Assembly: GCF_009789575.1 (NCBI RefSeq)
Contig: NZ_CP046908.1
Coordinates: 1,612,001-1,676,000 of the forward strand
Reading direction: 5' to 3'
From: Stappia indica
Lineage (GTDB): Bacteria; Pseudomonadota; Alphaproteobacteria; Rhizobiales; Stappiaceae
Length of the DNA: 64,000 bases
The notes under the pieces were generated by a model that was not told the origin of the DNA, did no database searches, and saw only the letters and a program-made list of their open reading frames with translations. Of the stretch, positions 27,683 to 36,614 are shown one piece after another (within the stretch, counting starts at the first letter, position 1; each line of letters opens with the position of its first letter). Made by a program: the position numbers and the translations under genes.

Positions 27683-28030
27683 TCAGCGATCGGACTTGAT
27701 GATTTCCGTCATGGTCACGCCGAGCTTGTCCTCGACGAGGACGACTTCGCCGCGTGCCACCAGCCGGTCGTTCACATAGATGTCGATGGCCTCGCCGACC
27801 TTGCGGTCGAGCTTCAGCACCGTGCCCGGCGCCAGCCGCAGCAGCTCCGACACATGCATGCGCGAGTGTCCGAGCACGGCCGAGATCTGCACCGGAACGT
27901 CGAACACCGCTTCCAGGTCGGCTGCGCTGCGGGCCTGCGAATGGTCGCGCTCGCCCTCGCGGGGCGCGTCCTGCGCTTCCATGTCGGTGAGCTGGAAGCC
28001 GGTTTCCTGCACTTCGTTGGTATCGCTCAT
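27683..28030 (-). CDS. fliN: Flagellar motor switch protein FliN
   Basis: A 115-aa C-ring subunit. The SpoA domain occupies about residues 38-112, with FDVPVQISAVLGHSRMHVSELLRLAPGTV split by the canonical SxLL-LxPG turn, then EAIDIYVNDRLVARGEVVLVEDKLGVTMTEI. An acidic, flexible N-terminus precedes it. The start overlaps the fliH stop (ATGA). No fliM is adjacent, as is usual in this operon type. Confidence 0.94.
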   Translation of the reverse strand: MSDTNEVQETGFQLTDMEAQDAPREGERDHSQARSAADLEAVFDVPVQISAVLGHSRMHVSELLRLAPGTVLKLDRKVGEAIDIYVNDRLVARGEVVLVEDKLGVTMTEIIKSDR

Positions 28031-28758
28031 CCGTCACTCCGCTCCTCGGCGGTCTCCTGGTTGAGGGACGCTTTGTGTCCCTTGCCGGCGCGCCGGCCCT
28101 CGAAATAGCGCTTGGCGGCCTGGTCGACCTGCCGCTCGATCGCCTTGCGGTCGCGCACGATGCCGCCGTCCGCCCATTCGATGCGGCAGTCGCCGGCGGC
28201 GATGTCCGGCTCGCCGAGCAGCACCAGCCGCCCGTCGAAGCCCTTTTCCGCGACCAGCGGGTCGAGCCGCGGCTTCAGCTCGGCCAGGTCGCTGTCGCGC
28301 ACCCGGATCACCAGATGCGGCGCCCGCCGCAGCGGCCCGAGACACTCCGAGATCAAGGCGATGATCTCGCCGAGCGGCTCGCGGGCGATCAGGTGGGCGC
28401 AGATCCGCCGCGCCACCAGGAAGGCCAGCGCAACGGCGTCCTTCTCGTGCCGCGCCTGCTCCACGTCGAGCTGGCCGATCAGCGCCGAGACGGATTCGGC
28501 CAGCCGCGCCGCCTCGTCGGCCAGCCGGCCTTCCTCGCTCGTCTGCTGCTCGCCCAGCGCCTCGACGCGCCCGCGCTGGAACGCCGCCTGCTCGGCGATG
28601 GCCAGCAGCGCCTTGTGCTCGGCCAGCGTGATCGTCGGCTCCACCGGCTCGACAACCTCTTCGATCTCTTCCTCTTGCGGAAGCTCGACGGCCGCGAAAT
28701 TGCGATCGAAGAGGAAACGGTGAACCTTCATGTGCGCGCTCGCCATTCTTGTCGTCAT
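28027..28758 (-). CDS. fliH: Flagellar assembly protein FliH/FlbE
   Basis: A 243-aa protein between fliG and fliN, the position of flbE (FliH orthologue) in Caulobacter. The acidic N-terminal third (EEEIEEVVEPVEPTITLAEH) is followed by a long helical segment, then a FliH-like C-terminal domain (LVIRVRDSDLAELKPRL, LLGEPDIAAGDCRIEWADGG). FliH controls the export ATPase FliI. The stop overlaps fliN by four bases. The start could be 28758, 28746 or 28731 (MKVHRFLFD); the last is closest to the homologous N-terminus. Confidence 0.85.
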   Translation of the reverse strand: MTTRMASAHMKVHRFLFDRNFAAVELPQEEEIEEVVEPVEPTITLAEHKALLAIAEQAAFQRGRVEALGEQQTSEEGRLADEAARLAESVSALIGQLDVEQARHEKDAVALAFLVARRICAHLIAREPLGEIIALISECLGPLRRAPHLVIRVRDSDLAELKPRLDPLVAEKGFDGRLVLLGEPDIAAGDCRIEWADGGIVRDRKAIERQVDQAAKRYFEGRRAGKGHKASLNQETAEERSDG

Positions 28759-28770
28759 TCCTCAGGCCGC

Positions 28771-29835
28771 TCAGTAGATGATCTCGTCGTCGCCCTTGCT
28801 CTTGGAGAGCATCAGCTCTCCCTTCGCGGCGAGATCCTTGGCCGTTGCGACCATGCCCGACTGGGCCTCGTCGACATCGCGCAGGCGGATCGGCCCCAGC
28901 GCTTCCATGTCGTCCTGCATCATCTTCGCCGCGCGCGACGACATGTTGGAGAAGAAGAACTCCCGCACCGATTCCGAGGCGCCCTTGAGCGCGATGGCGA
29001 GGCGGTCCTTCTCCACGTTGCGCAGGAGGGTCTGGCAGCTGCCGGCGTCGAGCTTCATCAGGTCGTCGAAGGTGAACATCAGCGTCTTGATGCGCTCGGC
29101 CGAGTCGCGGTTCTCTTCCTCGAGCGCGGCCAGGAAGCGCGCCTCGGTCTGGCGGTCGAAATTGTTGAAGATCTCGGCCATCATCTCGTGGCTGTCGCGC
29201 CGCGAGGTGTTGGTGAGGTTCGACATGAACTCGACGCGCAGCGTCTGCTCGACCTTCTCCAGCACTTCCTTCTGGATCGCTTCCATCTTCAGCATGCGCG
29301 AGATCACCTCCAGCGCCAGCTCCTCCGGCAGGATGCCGAGGACCTTGGCGGCATGGTCGGGGTCGATCTTCGACAGCACCACGGCGACGGTCTGCGGGTA
29401 TTCGTTCTTCAGGTAGTTGGCGAGAACGTTCTCCTGCACGTTGGAGAGCTTCTCCCACATGTTGCGGCCGGCCGGCCCGCGGATCTCTTCCATGATCAGC
29501 GACACCCGGTCGCGCGGCAGGAAGCTCGACAGCAACCGCTCGGTCACGTCGACATTGCCGTTCAGCGCGCCGTTGCTGGAGATCTTGCGCACGAAGTCGA
29601 CGAACAGTTCGTCGAGCATGTTCGGCGTCACCGGGCCCAGCCGCGACATCGCCGCGGAGACCTCGCGCACCTCCATCTCGTCCAGCTGCTCCCAGATGCG
29701 CCGGCCGTGCTTTTCGCCGAGCGCCAGCAGCAGAACGGCGACGCGCTCGACGCCGCGCAGATCGCGCTCCTTCTCGGTCGCGCTGATCGTCAGATGGGTG
29801 CCCGGAGCGGCCTGGATGCTGCCTGCGATGCTCAT
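28771..29835 (-). CDS. fliG: Flagellar motor switch protein FliG
   Basis: A 354-aa rotor protein that carries torque from the stator. Three domains are visible: the N-terminal FliF-binding domain ([20 protein letters not shown]), the middle EHPQ-like segment ([20 protein letters not shown]), and the C-terminal charged torque helix ([38 protein letters not shown]). The start overlaps the fliF stop by four bases (ATGA). It is the second gene of the fliF operon. Confidence 0.96.
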   Translation of the reverse strand: MSIAGSIQAAPGTHLTISATEKERDLRGVERVAVLLLALGEKHGRRIWEQLDEMEVREVSAAMSRLGPVTPNMLDELFVDFVRKISSNGALNGNVDVTERLLSSFLPRDRVSLIMEEIRGPAGRNMWEKLSNVQENVLANYLKNEYPQTVAVVLSKIDPDHAAKVLGILPEELALEVISRMLKMEAIQKEVLEKVEQTLRVEFMSNLTNTSRRDSHEMMAEIFNNFDRQTEARFLAALEEENRDSAERIKTLMFTFDDLMKLDAGSCQTLLRNVEKDRLAIALKGASESVREFFFSNMSSRAAKMMQDDMEALGPIRLRDVDEAQSGMVATAKDLAAKGELMLSKSKGDDEIIY

Positions 29836-31460
29836 GCTGCCTCATTCATCCAGCCGCGGATGATCCCCACTGCCTCGTTCGGATACTCGTCGATCAGGGC
29901 GCCCACCTTGGCGATGGTGGCGACCTGCACGGCGCCCTGCGCCTGCGCCTCTTCCAGCCACTCGATGCGCGGCATGCCGTCGCCCTCGTCCTCGCCGGCG
30001 CCCGCCGAATGGTCGGCGAGCAGCGCCGGCTCCAGCGGCTGGCCGTCGGCGCCCAGCAGCACGGGAGCTGCCTGCTCTTCCTTGGCCAGGATCCGCTTGA
30101 TCAGCGGGCGCACCGCGAAGAGCGTCAGCAGCAGGGCGATCAGGAACAGGACGCCCAGCTCGACGAAGCGCATCAGGTCGGCGCGGGTGAACTCGAACAG
30201 GCCGGCTTCTTCCTCGCCCAGCAGCGCGTTCGGCGCCTGGGCGAAGCGCAGGTTGACCACCTCGACCGTGTCGCCGCGCCGGTCGTTGAAGCCGACGGCC
30301 GACTGCACCAGGGTCTGGATGCGCGCCAGTTCGTCGTCGGTGCGCGGGGTGTAGACCATGTCGCCGCCCGCATCCGGCGCGTAGACGCCGTCGACCAGCA
30401 CCGCGACGGAGAGCCGGCGGATGCCGCCCGCTTCCACAACCTCGGTCTTCACCGACTTGGAGATCTCGTAATTGACGATTTCCTCGGACTGGTTGGCGAT
30501 GTCGCGGTCGCCGCCCTCGCCCGTCTGCTGCTCGCCGCCCGGCACCTGGTTGCCGGCGGTGACGCCGCCCTGCCGCCCCTGCGTCGAGGAGTTTTCCTCG
30601 CGCGACTGGGTCGAGCGGACCACCTGGCCTTCCGGATCGAAGGTCTCCTGGGTCTCGGAAATGCGCGTGTGGTCGAGTTCGAGCGCCACCCGCACCCGCG
30701 ACCGGCCGACGCCGACCACCGAGTTCAGGATCTCCTCGATCTGGTTGCGCAGCCGCGCTTCCATCGACTGGGTGCGCTCCTGCAGCGAGGAGGCAAGGTA
30801 GCCCTCGCCCTCGTCGCCCGCGCCGCTGGCCAGCAACCGGCCGGTCTCGTCGACGATGGACACGAAATTCGGCTGCAGCCCCTCGACGGCGGTCGCCACC
30901 AGGTGCTGGATCGCGCGGATCTGGCCCGGGTCCAGGTCGCCGCGCACCGACAGCGCGATCGAGGCCGACGGCGGCTGCGAATCGCGCTGGAACAGGCGGC
31001 GCTCGGGAAGCACGAGATGCACGCGGGCCGACTTGATGCGGCCGATGGAACGGATCGTGCGGGCCAGCTCGCCTTCGAGCGCCCGCGTCCGGTTGATGTT
31101 CTGCACGAAGCTGGTGGAGCCCAGCGTGTCGGCCTTGTCGAAGATCTCGTAGCCGACGGAACCGCCGAGCGGCAGGCCCTGCTCGGCCAACCGCATGCGG
31201 GTGCGGAACACGTCGGCCTCCGGGACCAGCAGCGTCGCCCCCTCGTTCTGGATCTGGTAGGGGATCGCCAGGCTGTCGAGCTGGGAAATGATCGCCGAGG
31301 AATCCTCGAACGTCAGGTCCGTATAGAGCGGCGTCATCTGCGGCGTCGTCACCCGCAGCATGATGAAGGCGAAGACGCCCACCAGGATCGCCGCCACCGC
31401 GCCCATGGCGCCGAGTCGCGCCGGGCCGAGTGTCTTCACAAGATCCGCAAGTCCGTTCAC
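29832..31460 (-). CDS. fliF: Flagellar MS-ring protein FliF
   Basis: A 542-aa inner-membrane MS-ring subunit. The first helix ([20 protein letters not shown]) is followed by the ring-building motifs [20 protein letters not shown] and [20 protein letters not shown], the periplasmic domain, and a second helix near residue 435 ([19 protein letters not shown]). An acidic C-terminal tail that binds FliG completes it. I place the start at the GTG at 31460 ([11 protein letters not shown] follows, the family N-terminus); the upstream GTG at 31511 would add 17 residues without homology. It is the first gene of the operon, with a CtrA-like box 131 bases upstream. Confidence 0.94.
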   Translation of the reverse strand: MNGLADLVKTLGPARLGAMGAVAAILVGVFAFIMLRVTTPQMTPLYTDLTFEDSSAIISQLDSLAIPYQIQNEGATLLVPEADVFRTRMRLAEQGLPLGGSVGYEIFDKADTLGSTSFVQNINRTRALEGELARTIRSIGRIKSARVHLVLPERRLFQRDSQPPSASIALSVRGDLDPGQIRAIQHLVATAVEGLQPNFVSIVDETGRLLASGAGDEGEGYLASSLQERTQSMEARLRNQIEEILNSVVGVGRSRVRVALELDHTRISETQETFDPEGQVVRSTQSREENSSTQGRQGGVTAGNQVPGGEQQTGEGGDRDIANQSEEIVNYEISKSVKTEVVEAGGIRRLSVAVLVDGVYAPDAGGDMVYTPRTDDELARIQTLVQSAVGFNDRRGDTVEVVNLRFAQAPNALLGEEEAGLFEFTRADLMRFVELGVLFLIALLLTLFAVRPLIKRILAKEEQAAPVLLGADGQPLEPALLADHSAGAGEDEGDGMPRIEWLEEAQAQGAVQVATIAKVGALIDEYPNEAVGIIRGWMNEAA

Positions 31461-31590
31461 GTGTCCACCCGTCGATGCTGTCGCGGAAACCCTTTGGCGA
31501 GACCGGGCCACCCAGGGCAGCTTCTGGGGATGAGGGGGATGGAAAAAGCCACCCCGGATGGCCGGTAGGCAATTTTTGCCCGCCAGATGG

Positions 31591-31605
31591 TAAACGAGTG
31601 GTTAA
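31591..31605 (-). promoter_or_regulatory. CtrA-like box upstream of fliF
   Basis: The minus strand reads TTAA-CCACTCG-TTTA, one mismatch from TTAA-N7-TTAA. It lies 131 bases upstream of the fliF start, and in Caulobacter class II flagellar operons are switched on by CtrA. A second imperfect TTAA pair with a six-base spacer overlaps it. Confidence 0.5.
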
Positions 31606-31743
31606 CGCGCGTTAGGAAAGGGTAAATATCTCGGGATTTCCATCGGTTATCGTCGCGAAATGCGATAGGGAACCGGCAAAATCGACCGGGTTGCGTTAAC
31701 CTTTCGCCAAGCGTGATGAGTCGCGGCCACCACCCCCTCGACC

Positions 31744-32061
31744 GTCACCCCGGCCAAGCGAAGCGCGCGCCGGGACCGGAGAGCCGAGGGCGTATGACGA
31801 GCGCTTCGGAACCATGCCACGACCACGGTGCCTCCCCGATCCCGGCTCTTCGGCCTTCGGCCTCCTCCGGGAAGACACCACGCGGAGGCCTCCCGCCACA
31901 CGCCGGCTGAGGGCACCCATGGTTCCCGGCTCTCCGGCTGCGCCTGCGGCCGGGATGACGTCCGAGGGGGAGGCTGGACCGGGATAACAGCCTGAGAATG
32001 ACGCACCCGCCCCGCATCCCCTCTGCCGTCACCCCGGGCAAGCGCAGCGCGACCCGGGGCC
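31744..32061. repeat. REP-like palindromic repeats (three units)
   Basis: Units at 31744-31780, 31922-31959 and 32028-32061 share the core GTCA(C/T)CCCGG(C/G)C and a reverse-complement partner. The second is inverted relative to the others, so the first pair forms a BIME-like arrangement around a GC-rich stretch (CGGCTCTTCGGCCTTCGGCC). No protein-coding gene is supported here; the open frames are translations of the palindromes. The rest of the 31461-32256 gap holds the fliF promoter. Confidence 0.7.
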
Positions 32062-32165
32062 TATTCGTTCCCAGAGCGGCGGCGAATTACGCAGGCGGAG
32101 CAACGGGCTCCCCCTTTCCGCGTCCTCCCACACGGCGCACAGCAGCGTCGTCCTGCAAACGCCGA

Positions 32166-32189
32166 AAGGCCGGCGTTGCGGCCGGCCTT
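32166..32189 (-). terminator. Hairpin downstream of sciP
   Basis: AAGGCCGG and CCGGCCTT form a perfect eight-pair stem with an eight-base loop, 68 bases beyond the sciP stop. The T-tract on the minus strand is only TTTC, so termination would be weak. Confidence 0.45.
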
Positions 32190-32256
32190 CTGGAAACGTC
32201 TTGGGACTTGATCTGCGTTGCGGGCCGATGCGGGGAAGCGAGCCGGCCGGATCCGT

Positions 32257-32532
32257 TCAGTTCCGGTATTGCTGGACGCGCGTCGCGCGCAGTCCGGCAA
32301 GGCCGTGACGGTCGATGGAACTCTGCCAGGACAGGAATTCCTCCACGGTCAGCGTATACCGCTTGCAGGCCTCGTCGAGGGACAGCAATCCGCCACGGAC
32401 GGCAGCCACCACCTCGGCCTTTCGCCGGATCACCCAGCGCCGGGTTGTCGCCGGCGGAAGATCGGCGATCGTCAACGGCGAACCGTCGGGGCCGATTACA
32501 TATTTGACACGCGCACTCGCTCGGTCGGTCAT
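32257..32532 (-). CDS. sciP: CtrA inhibitor SciP (DUF1153)
   Basis: A 91-aa DNA- and CtrA-binding protein. KYVIGPDGSPLTIADLPP and TTRRWVIRRKAEVVAAVRGG, then LLSLDEACKRYTLTVEEFLS and the ending GLRATRVQQYRN, are near-invariant in SciP orthologues. It contains a helix-turn-helix at about residues 40-70. In Caulobacter it binds CtrA and prevents it recruiting RNA polymerase, closing the CtrA wave in swarmer cells. Its position between flgD and fliF puts it inside the flagellar region. The CtrA-like box at 32586-32600, 54 bases upstream, suggests negative feedback. Confidence 0.95.
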   Translation of the reverse strand: MTDRASARVKYVIGPDGSPLTIADLPPATTRRWVIRRKAEVVAAVRGGLLSLDEACKRYTLTVEEFLSWQSSIDRHGLAGLRATRVQQYRN

Positions 32533-32585
32533 TGTACACTCACACTCAACATGACCACGTTGACTATGAATGTAACGGTTTGCCT

Positions 32586-32600
32586 TTAAAAATTACCTAA
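32586..32600 (-). promoter_or_regulatory. CtrA-like box upstream of sciP
   Basis: The minus strand reads TTAG-GTAATTT-TTAA, one mismatch from the CtrA consensus with the right seven-base spacer. It is 54 bases upstream of the sciP start, a normal distance for an activating site. The remaining 32601-32851 sequence shows no gene. Confidence 0.5.
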
Positions 32601-32851
32601 GCGACAAGCAACAATTCGGTAAGAATTTGAACGACTCGTGACCCGCAAAACATGCCGCGAGCCGAGGAAAACCCTGCCCTCCGGGCATGAACGGCACCAG
32701 TCGCAAAATGAGAAGGACGGCGGGCGGGCGAAAATTTCTCAAGCCATCGCAAGATTTCGCCGGATATGGAATCGCCGGGCCGGCATGTGCTGCCGACCCG
32801 GAATCGGGCGAGAAAGAAGCACTGAAAGAACCACTGGGGGGGAAAGTCCGC

Positions 32852-33514
32852 TCAGTTGCGGTTGACCGAAAGCACCGAGCCTGCCGACACATAGACGCCG
32901 CCGATCTGCAGCACCGCGCCGGACGAGGTGAACTCGATGCCGTCGACGGTGCCGGAGATTTCGGTCGCCACCGGCACGGTCGGCCGGTTGTTGGCGTCGT
33001 AGCGGGCGATGGAGATGGTGTATTCGCCTTCCGGCGCGGTCGATCCCGCCGTCGTGCGCCCGTCCCAGCTGTAGCTGTTGCGCCCGTAGGACAGGTCCGC
33101 ATCCTCGGCAAACACCACCGCTCCGAGATTGTTGCGCACTTCCACGCGCGCCTTGCCCGCTTCCGGCGTGTCGTAGGTCCACTCCGCCTCGCCGTCCTTC
33201 AGGCTGGTGGTGTTGCCGGAGGCGGTGACGTTCGTGCCGAGATAGCTGACATAGCCGGAGGCAGTCGTCGCGGCCATCACCGACAGCAGGTCGCCCAGCT
33301 GGTCGTTGGTCTTGATCTGCTGCTCGACCGAGGAATACTGAACCAGCTGCTCGGTATACTGCGCGGACTCCATCGGATTGAGCGGATCCTGGTTCTGGAT
33401 CTGCGTCGTCAGGATCGACAGGAACAACTCGTAATTGTTCGACAGCGCCGTCAGCGACGAGGAGGTCGTCGCCCCGCCGCTCGTGCCGCTTCCACTGATG
33501 CTGCTCGTCGTCAT
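32852..33514 (-). CDS. flgD: Flagellar hook-assembly scaffold FlgD
   Basis: A 220-aa hook cap. The N-terminal block FLSILTTQIQNQDPLNPMES is the FlgD signature, followed by YTEQLVQYSSVEQQIKTND. The second half carries the FlgD Ig/tudor-like domain (SYSWDGRTTAGSTAPEGEYT, GTVDGIEFTSSGAVLQIGG). It caps the growing hook and is discarded later. It is transcribed 59 bases after fliK, probably in the same unit. Confidence 0.94.
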   Translation of the reverse strand: MTTSSISGSGTSGGATTSSSLTALSNNYELFLSILTTQIQNQDPLNPMESAQYTEQLVQYSSVEQQIKTNDQLGDLLSVMAATTASGYVSYLGTNVTASGNTTSLKDGEAEWTYDTPEAGKARVEVRNNLGAVVFAEDADLSYGRNSYSWDGRTTAGSTAPEGEYTISIARYDANNRPTVPVATEISGTVDGIEFTSSGAVLQIGGVYVSAGSVLSVNRN

Positions 33515-33573
33515 GTCGTCTCACTCCTGTCGCCGCCCAGCCCGAAGCTGCGGCGCCGCCGTTCGAGCGCTTT

Positions 33574-36210
33574 TTAGATCTGTATGTCGAGGGCGCCGCT
33601 CGCGCCGCTCACATAGGCCCGTGCCGCTGCCATCGGCAGCGTGTCGCCGTCCTCCTTCTGGAGGCCGCCGCCCTCGCCCGGCGCAAAGCGGTCGTTGCCG
33701 CCCTCGCCACGCTCGAATCCGGCGAAACCATTCTGGTTTTTCAGCGACATTTCGAGTCCTCCGCTGTCCAGCTTGAGGCCGGCGGCATCCAGTGCCCTCT
33801 CCAGCCCGCGCTGGTCGCGCAGGAACATGTCCAGCGTCTCGCTCCGCTCCACGGTAAGGTGCGCCCTCACCGTGCCATCGCGCGAGACCTTCAGTTCGAC
33901 GTCCACCCGGCCGAGTTCCGGCGGGTCCATACGGATCTGGAAGCGCGTTTGCCCCTTCTGGGCAAACCTGGCGACTTCCGTCGCCAGATGAGCGCTTGCC
34001 ACTGCCACGTTCTGTGGCAGCGCCGCCGTCGATCCGCGCAAGGCGGCGGTTGAAACGTGGGCCTGCGCCTCGGCGCGGCCGATCTCCATGCGTCCGTCGA
34101 AGCTGCCGTCGAGCGGCGCCTCGTTGCGTCCCGTCTCGCCGGCGCCGTCGCTCATCGCCGCCGCGAAGGCGAGCGCCGCAGCGCTCACGCCCGGCCGCTG
34201 CGTGTCGGCAGCCGCCGTGCCCTGCGTCGCCTGGGCCTGCGGCTTGGCGCCGGGCAGCGGCGCGTCGCCGTCCCCGTCGCCGCCATTCGAAAGGCTCGCG
34301 CTGAGGTCGGCAGCTGCAAGGCTGTCCGCCTCGCCCATCGCCACGGTCCGGGCCTCGGCCGAGGCCGTCCCGCGTGGCAGGGTCGCGGCTGCGGCAGCTT
34401 CCACGGCCGGCATTTGCGCCTGGGTTGCAGCCGCCTGCGGCCGCGCCGCCGACGTCTCCGTCTTTGCCGCAACGGCCTCGTCGCCGGCCTCGATCGTCAC
34501 CGAAGCCCTGGCATCGGCGGGGATTTCCGCCGCCGGCGTGCTCACTGCCGCACGGGCCGCGACAGCTGCACCCGCAGCACGCGCCGCTGCATCGGCGACG
34601 CTCACGGCGACAGGTCCCGGCTTCGCCTGCTGGCCGGCCTCGCGGGCGGCCGTCGTTCCGGTCGCGGCCTGGTCATCGGCCGCAACGGTTGCCGCGATGT
34701 CTGACGCTGCCCCTGCGGACGCTGCCACGCCGGACCCTACCGGACGCGCGGCCCCTGCCGGCGACGCCCCCGATGATGTGGCGGGCGATACGGCCGTGGC
34801 GGTCGCGCTTGCCGTCTCCGGCGAGGAGGTGGAAGCCGATGGGGACGCGACGGGCGCCCGCCCTGCCGCCGCCAGGGAGGCCTCGGCCTGTGCCTGCGCC
34901 GATTCAGATGCAGATACGGCTGCCGGCGAACCCTGGGCCGCGGCCTGCTCGCGGCGCATCCGCGCCACATCGGCCTGCACCTGGCTCGGGGTCACCTGGC
35001 CTGCGCCGCCCGCGGCCAGAACCTTGCCGGCCTGGGCCGAAACTGCCGGATCGACGGTCCCGGCCTGCGCCGTCGCAGTGCCGGGCTGCGCCGCCGTCTC
35101 GCCCTTGCCGGAAAGCTGCAACGGAAGGGCCGTCTCGCCCTCCGGGTCCGCCGCCGCGCCTGCGGCAAGGCCGGCCGCGACCGTCGCCGGCCCGGCCTGC
35201 GTCTCGCGCTTGGCCGCCGCTTCGCCCGCCTGCTGGCCGCTTGCGACCGGCTGCGGGCTCGTTTCGCTGGTGGCGATGGTCTCGCCGCCGCGCTTTGCCG
35301 CCAGCGCCAGCTGCAGCGCCTGCGAGGCGGCGTCGCCTTCGCCTTCGCTGCTGCCCGATGCGCTCGCCGCGGCAGTATCGATGCCGGCCCCGGCGCCCGC
35401 CGTCTTGCCGTCAGCCTTGCCGGCCGAAGTCAGGTCCAGATCCAGTTCGCTGCCCGCACCCGGCAGCGTCGCGGCGAGCGAAACCGCCCCGCCATCCGCC
35501 TTGCCGGCTCCGGCAGTTCCGTCTTGCGTGCCGGGCACCGCAGCGGCCTCGCCGCCGGCGACAGCCGCACCAGCGCCTGCACCCTGGGCGATCTCACCAT
35601 CCGCCGCCGCGCCAGCCCCCTGGCCGGCCGGCGTCGTCGGCAACACCTCGGCCGCCTTGCCGTTCTGGGCGATCAGCCCGGAGAGAATGCCGGCAATCCC
35701 GGTCGCGCTACCGTCCTTCGCCTTGCCCCGCCCCAGACCCTGGCCGGAGATGGCCTGATCCGCAGCAACCGCATCCGCCTCGATCCCGACGCTCACCTCG
35801 CCGCCCGCGGCAAGGCCCGCCGGCAGTTCGGCGCCGGTTCCCGCGATCAGGCGCTGGAGAAAGTCGAGCGGCAGCAGGCTGCCCGTCTCGCCGAAGTCGA
35901 CACGGCCGGCCAGATCGCTGGAGATCGCCCGCCCGGCCGAGACCGGGACGCTGCCCGCGCCGGCCTTGCCGGTGCTGCCCGTTGCCCCGCCGCCCGTTGC
36001 CCCGCCGCCCGTCGCCCCGCCGAGCGCCGTCCCGGCCGCCTGCAGCACGCCCTGCACCGCCGTCCCGCCAGGCACCGCGCCCAGCAGCGCCGCAAACGCC
36101 GACATCGCGCCGGGCGCACCATTGGCACTGTCGCCGCCGCCGGCAAGGCCGGAGCGGGCAGCCGCCATGACGCCTGTCGCTATCGTCGGGATGTGGCCTG
36201 CGAGGTTCAC
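33574..36210 (-). CDS. fliK: Flagellar hook-length control protein FliK
   Basis: An 878-aa protein. The C-terminal FliK/Flg_hook domain is clear: EVARFAQKGQTRFQIRMDPP, ELGRVDVELKVSRDGTVRAH, then LDMFLRDQRGLERALDAAG. The preceding 700 residues are a low-complexity Ala/Gly/Thr/Gln ruler that measures hook length, about twice the length of many FliK rulers. I start at the GTG at 36210 because GGAG lies 6 bases upstream and the frame before it is a shadow of non-coding sequence. It lies upstream of flgD. Confidence 0.88.
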   Translation of the reverse strand: MNLAGHIPTIATGVMAAARSGLAGGGDSANGAPGAMSAFAALLGAVPGGTAVQGVLQAAGTALGGATGGGATGGGATGSTGKAGAGSVPVSAGRAISSDLAGRVDFGETGSLLPLDFLQRLIAGTGAELPAGLAAGGEVSVGIEADAVAADQAISGQGLGRGKAKDGSATGIAGILSGLIAQNGKAAEVLPTTPAGQGAGAAADGEIAQGAGAGAAVAGGEAAAVPGTQDGTAGAGKADGGAVSLAATLPGAGSELDLDLTSAGKADGKTAGAGAGIDTAAASASGSSEGEGDAASQALQLALAAKRGGETIATSETSPQPVASGQQAGEAAAKRETQAGPATVAAGLAAGAAADPEGETALPLQLSGKGETAAQPGTATAQAGTVDPAVSAQAGKVLAAGGAGQVTPSQVQADVARMRREQAAAQGSPAAVSASESAQAQAEASLAAAGRAPVASPSASTSSPETASATATAVSPATSSGASPAGAARPVGSGVAASAGAASDIAATVAADDQAATGTTAAREAGQQAKPGPVAVSVADAAARAAGAAVAARAAVSTPAAEIPADARASVTIEAGDEAVAAKTETSAARPQAAATQAQMPAVEAAAAATLPRGTASAEARTVAMGEADSLAAADLSASLSNGGDGDGDAPLPGAKPQAQATQGTAAADTQRPGVSAAALAFAAAMSDGAGETGRNEAPLDGSFDGRMEIGRAEAQAHVSTAALRGSTAALPQNVAVASAHLATEVARFAQKGQTRFQIRMDPPELGRVDVELKVSRDGTVRAHLTVERSETLDMFLRDQRGLERALDAAGLKLDSGGLEMSLKNQNGFAGFERGEGGNDRFAPGEGGGLQKEDGDTLPMAAARAYVSGASGALDIQI

Positions 36211-36614
36211 GCGTGTCTCCGCAACTCTCCGGCGCCGGCAGGGGGATTTCCCGCCTCGCGCCATCTTTCGCAAGGAAGGAGAGCAAATGCCGGGCCAGAT
36301 TGGAAAAGTCGCGGAAATCCTCGCCTTTTCGGTGAACGACCTCTTGCGGACTCGCCGCATGCGCCTCACATGCCGGGTAAAGTTTGCCGGGTATGGCAAG
36401 CTTTGCCGGGCCGAAGGGGCGAAAACCGCCCTGCCGCGCGTCGGCGTCCCCTTTCCCATGGGCCGGGTGATCCGCTATAGTCGCCGGCAACAGAAGCGGG
36501 CCGCCAGATACAGAGACCTCACGCGCGTCCTCCAGCGACCGTCCGCGCAGAGCCCGACCGCCGCCGCGCAGCGGCTGCCGGCCCGCATTCCGACAGGACC
36601 GCAAGGTGACATTC
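36211..36614. other. Divergent intergenic region between fliK and mnmA
   Basis: About 400 bases without a supported gene. Near 36369-36415 a TTTGCCGGG motif recurs at irregular spacing (GGTAAAGTTTGCCGGG, GGCAAGCTTTGCCGGG). No sigma-54 site with the required ten-base GG-to-GC spacing was found. Promoters of fliK and mnmA should be here. Confidence 0.5.

Noticed and set aside
31647-32006. Minus-strand frame of 119 aa in the REP region
   Set aside because: It is a translation of palindromic repeat units, with no start signal or family resemblance.
36390-36420. Sigma-54 promoter for fliK
   Set aside because: The GG and GC elements are only eight bases apart instead of ten.
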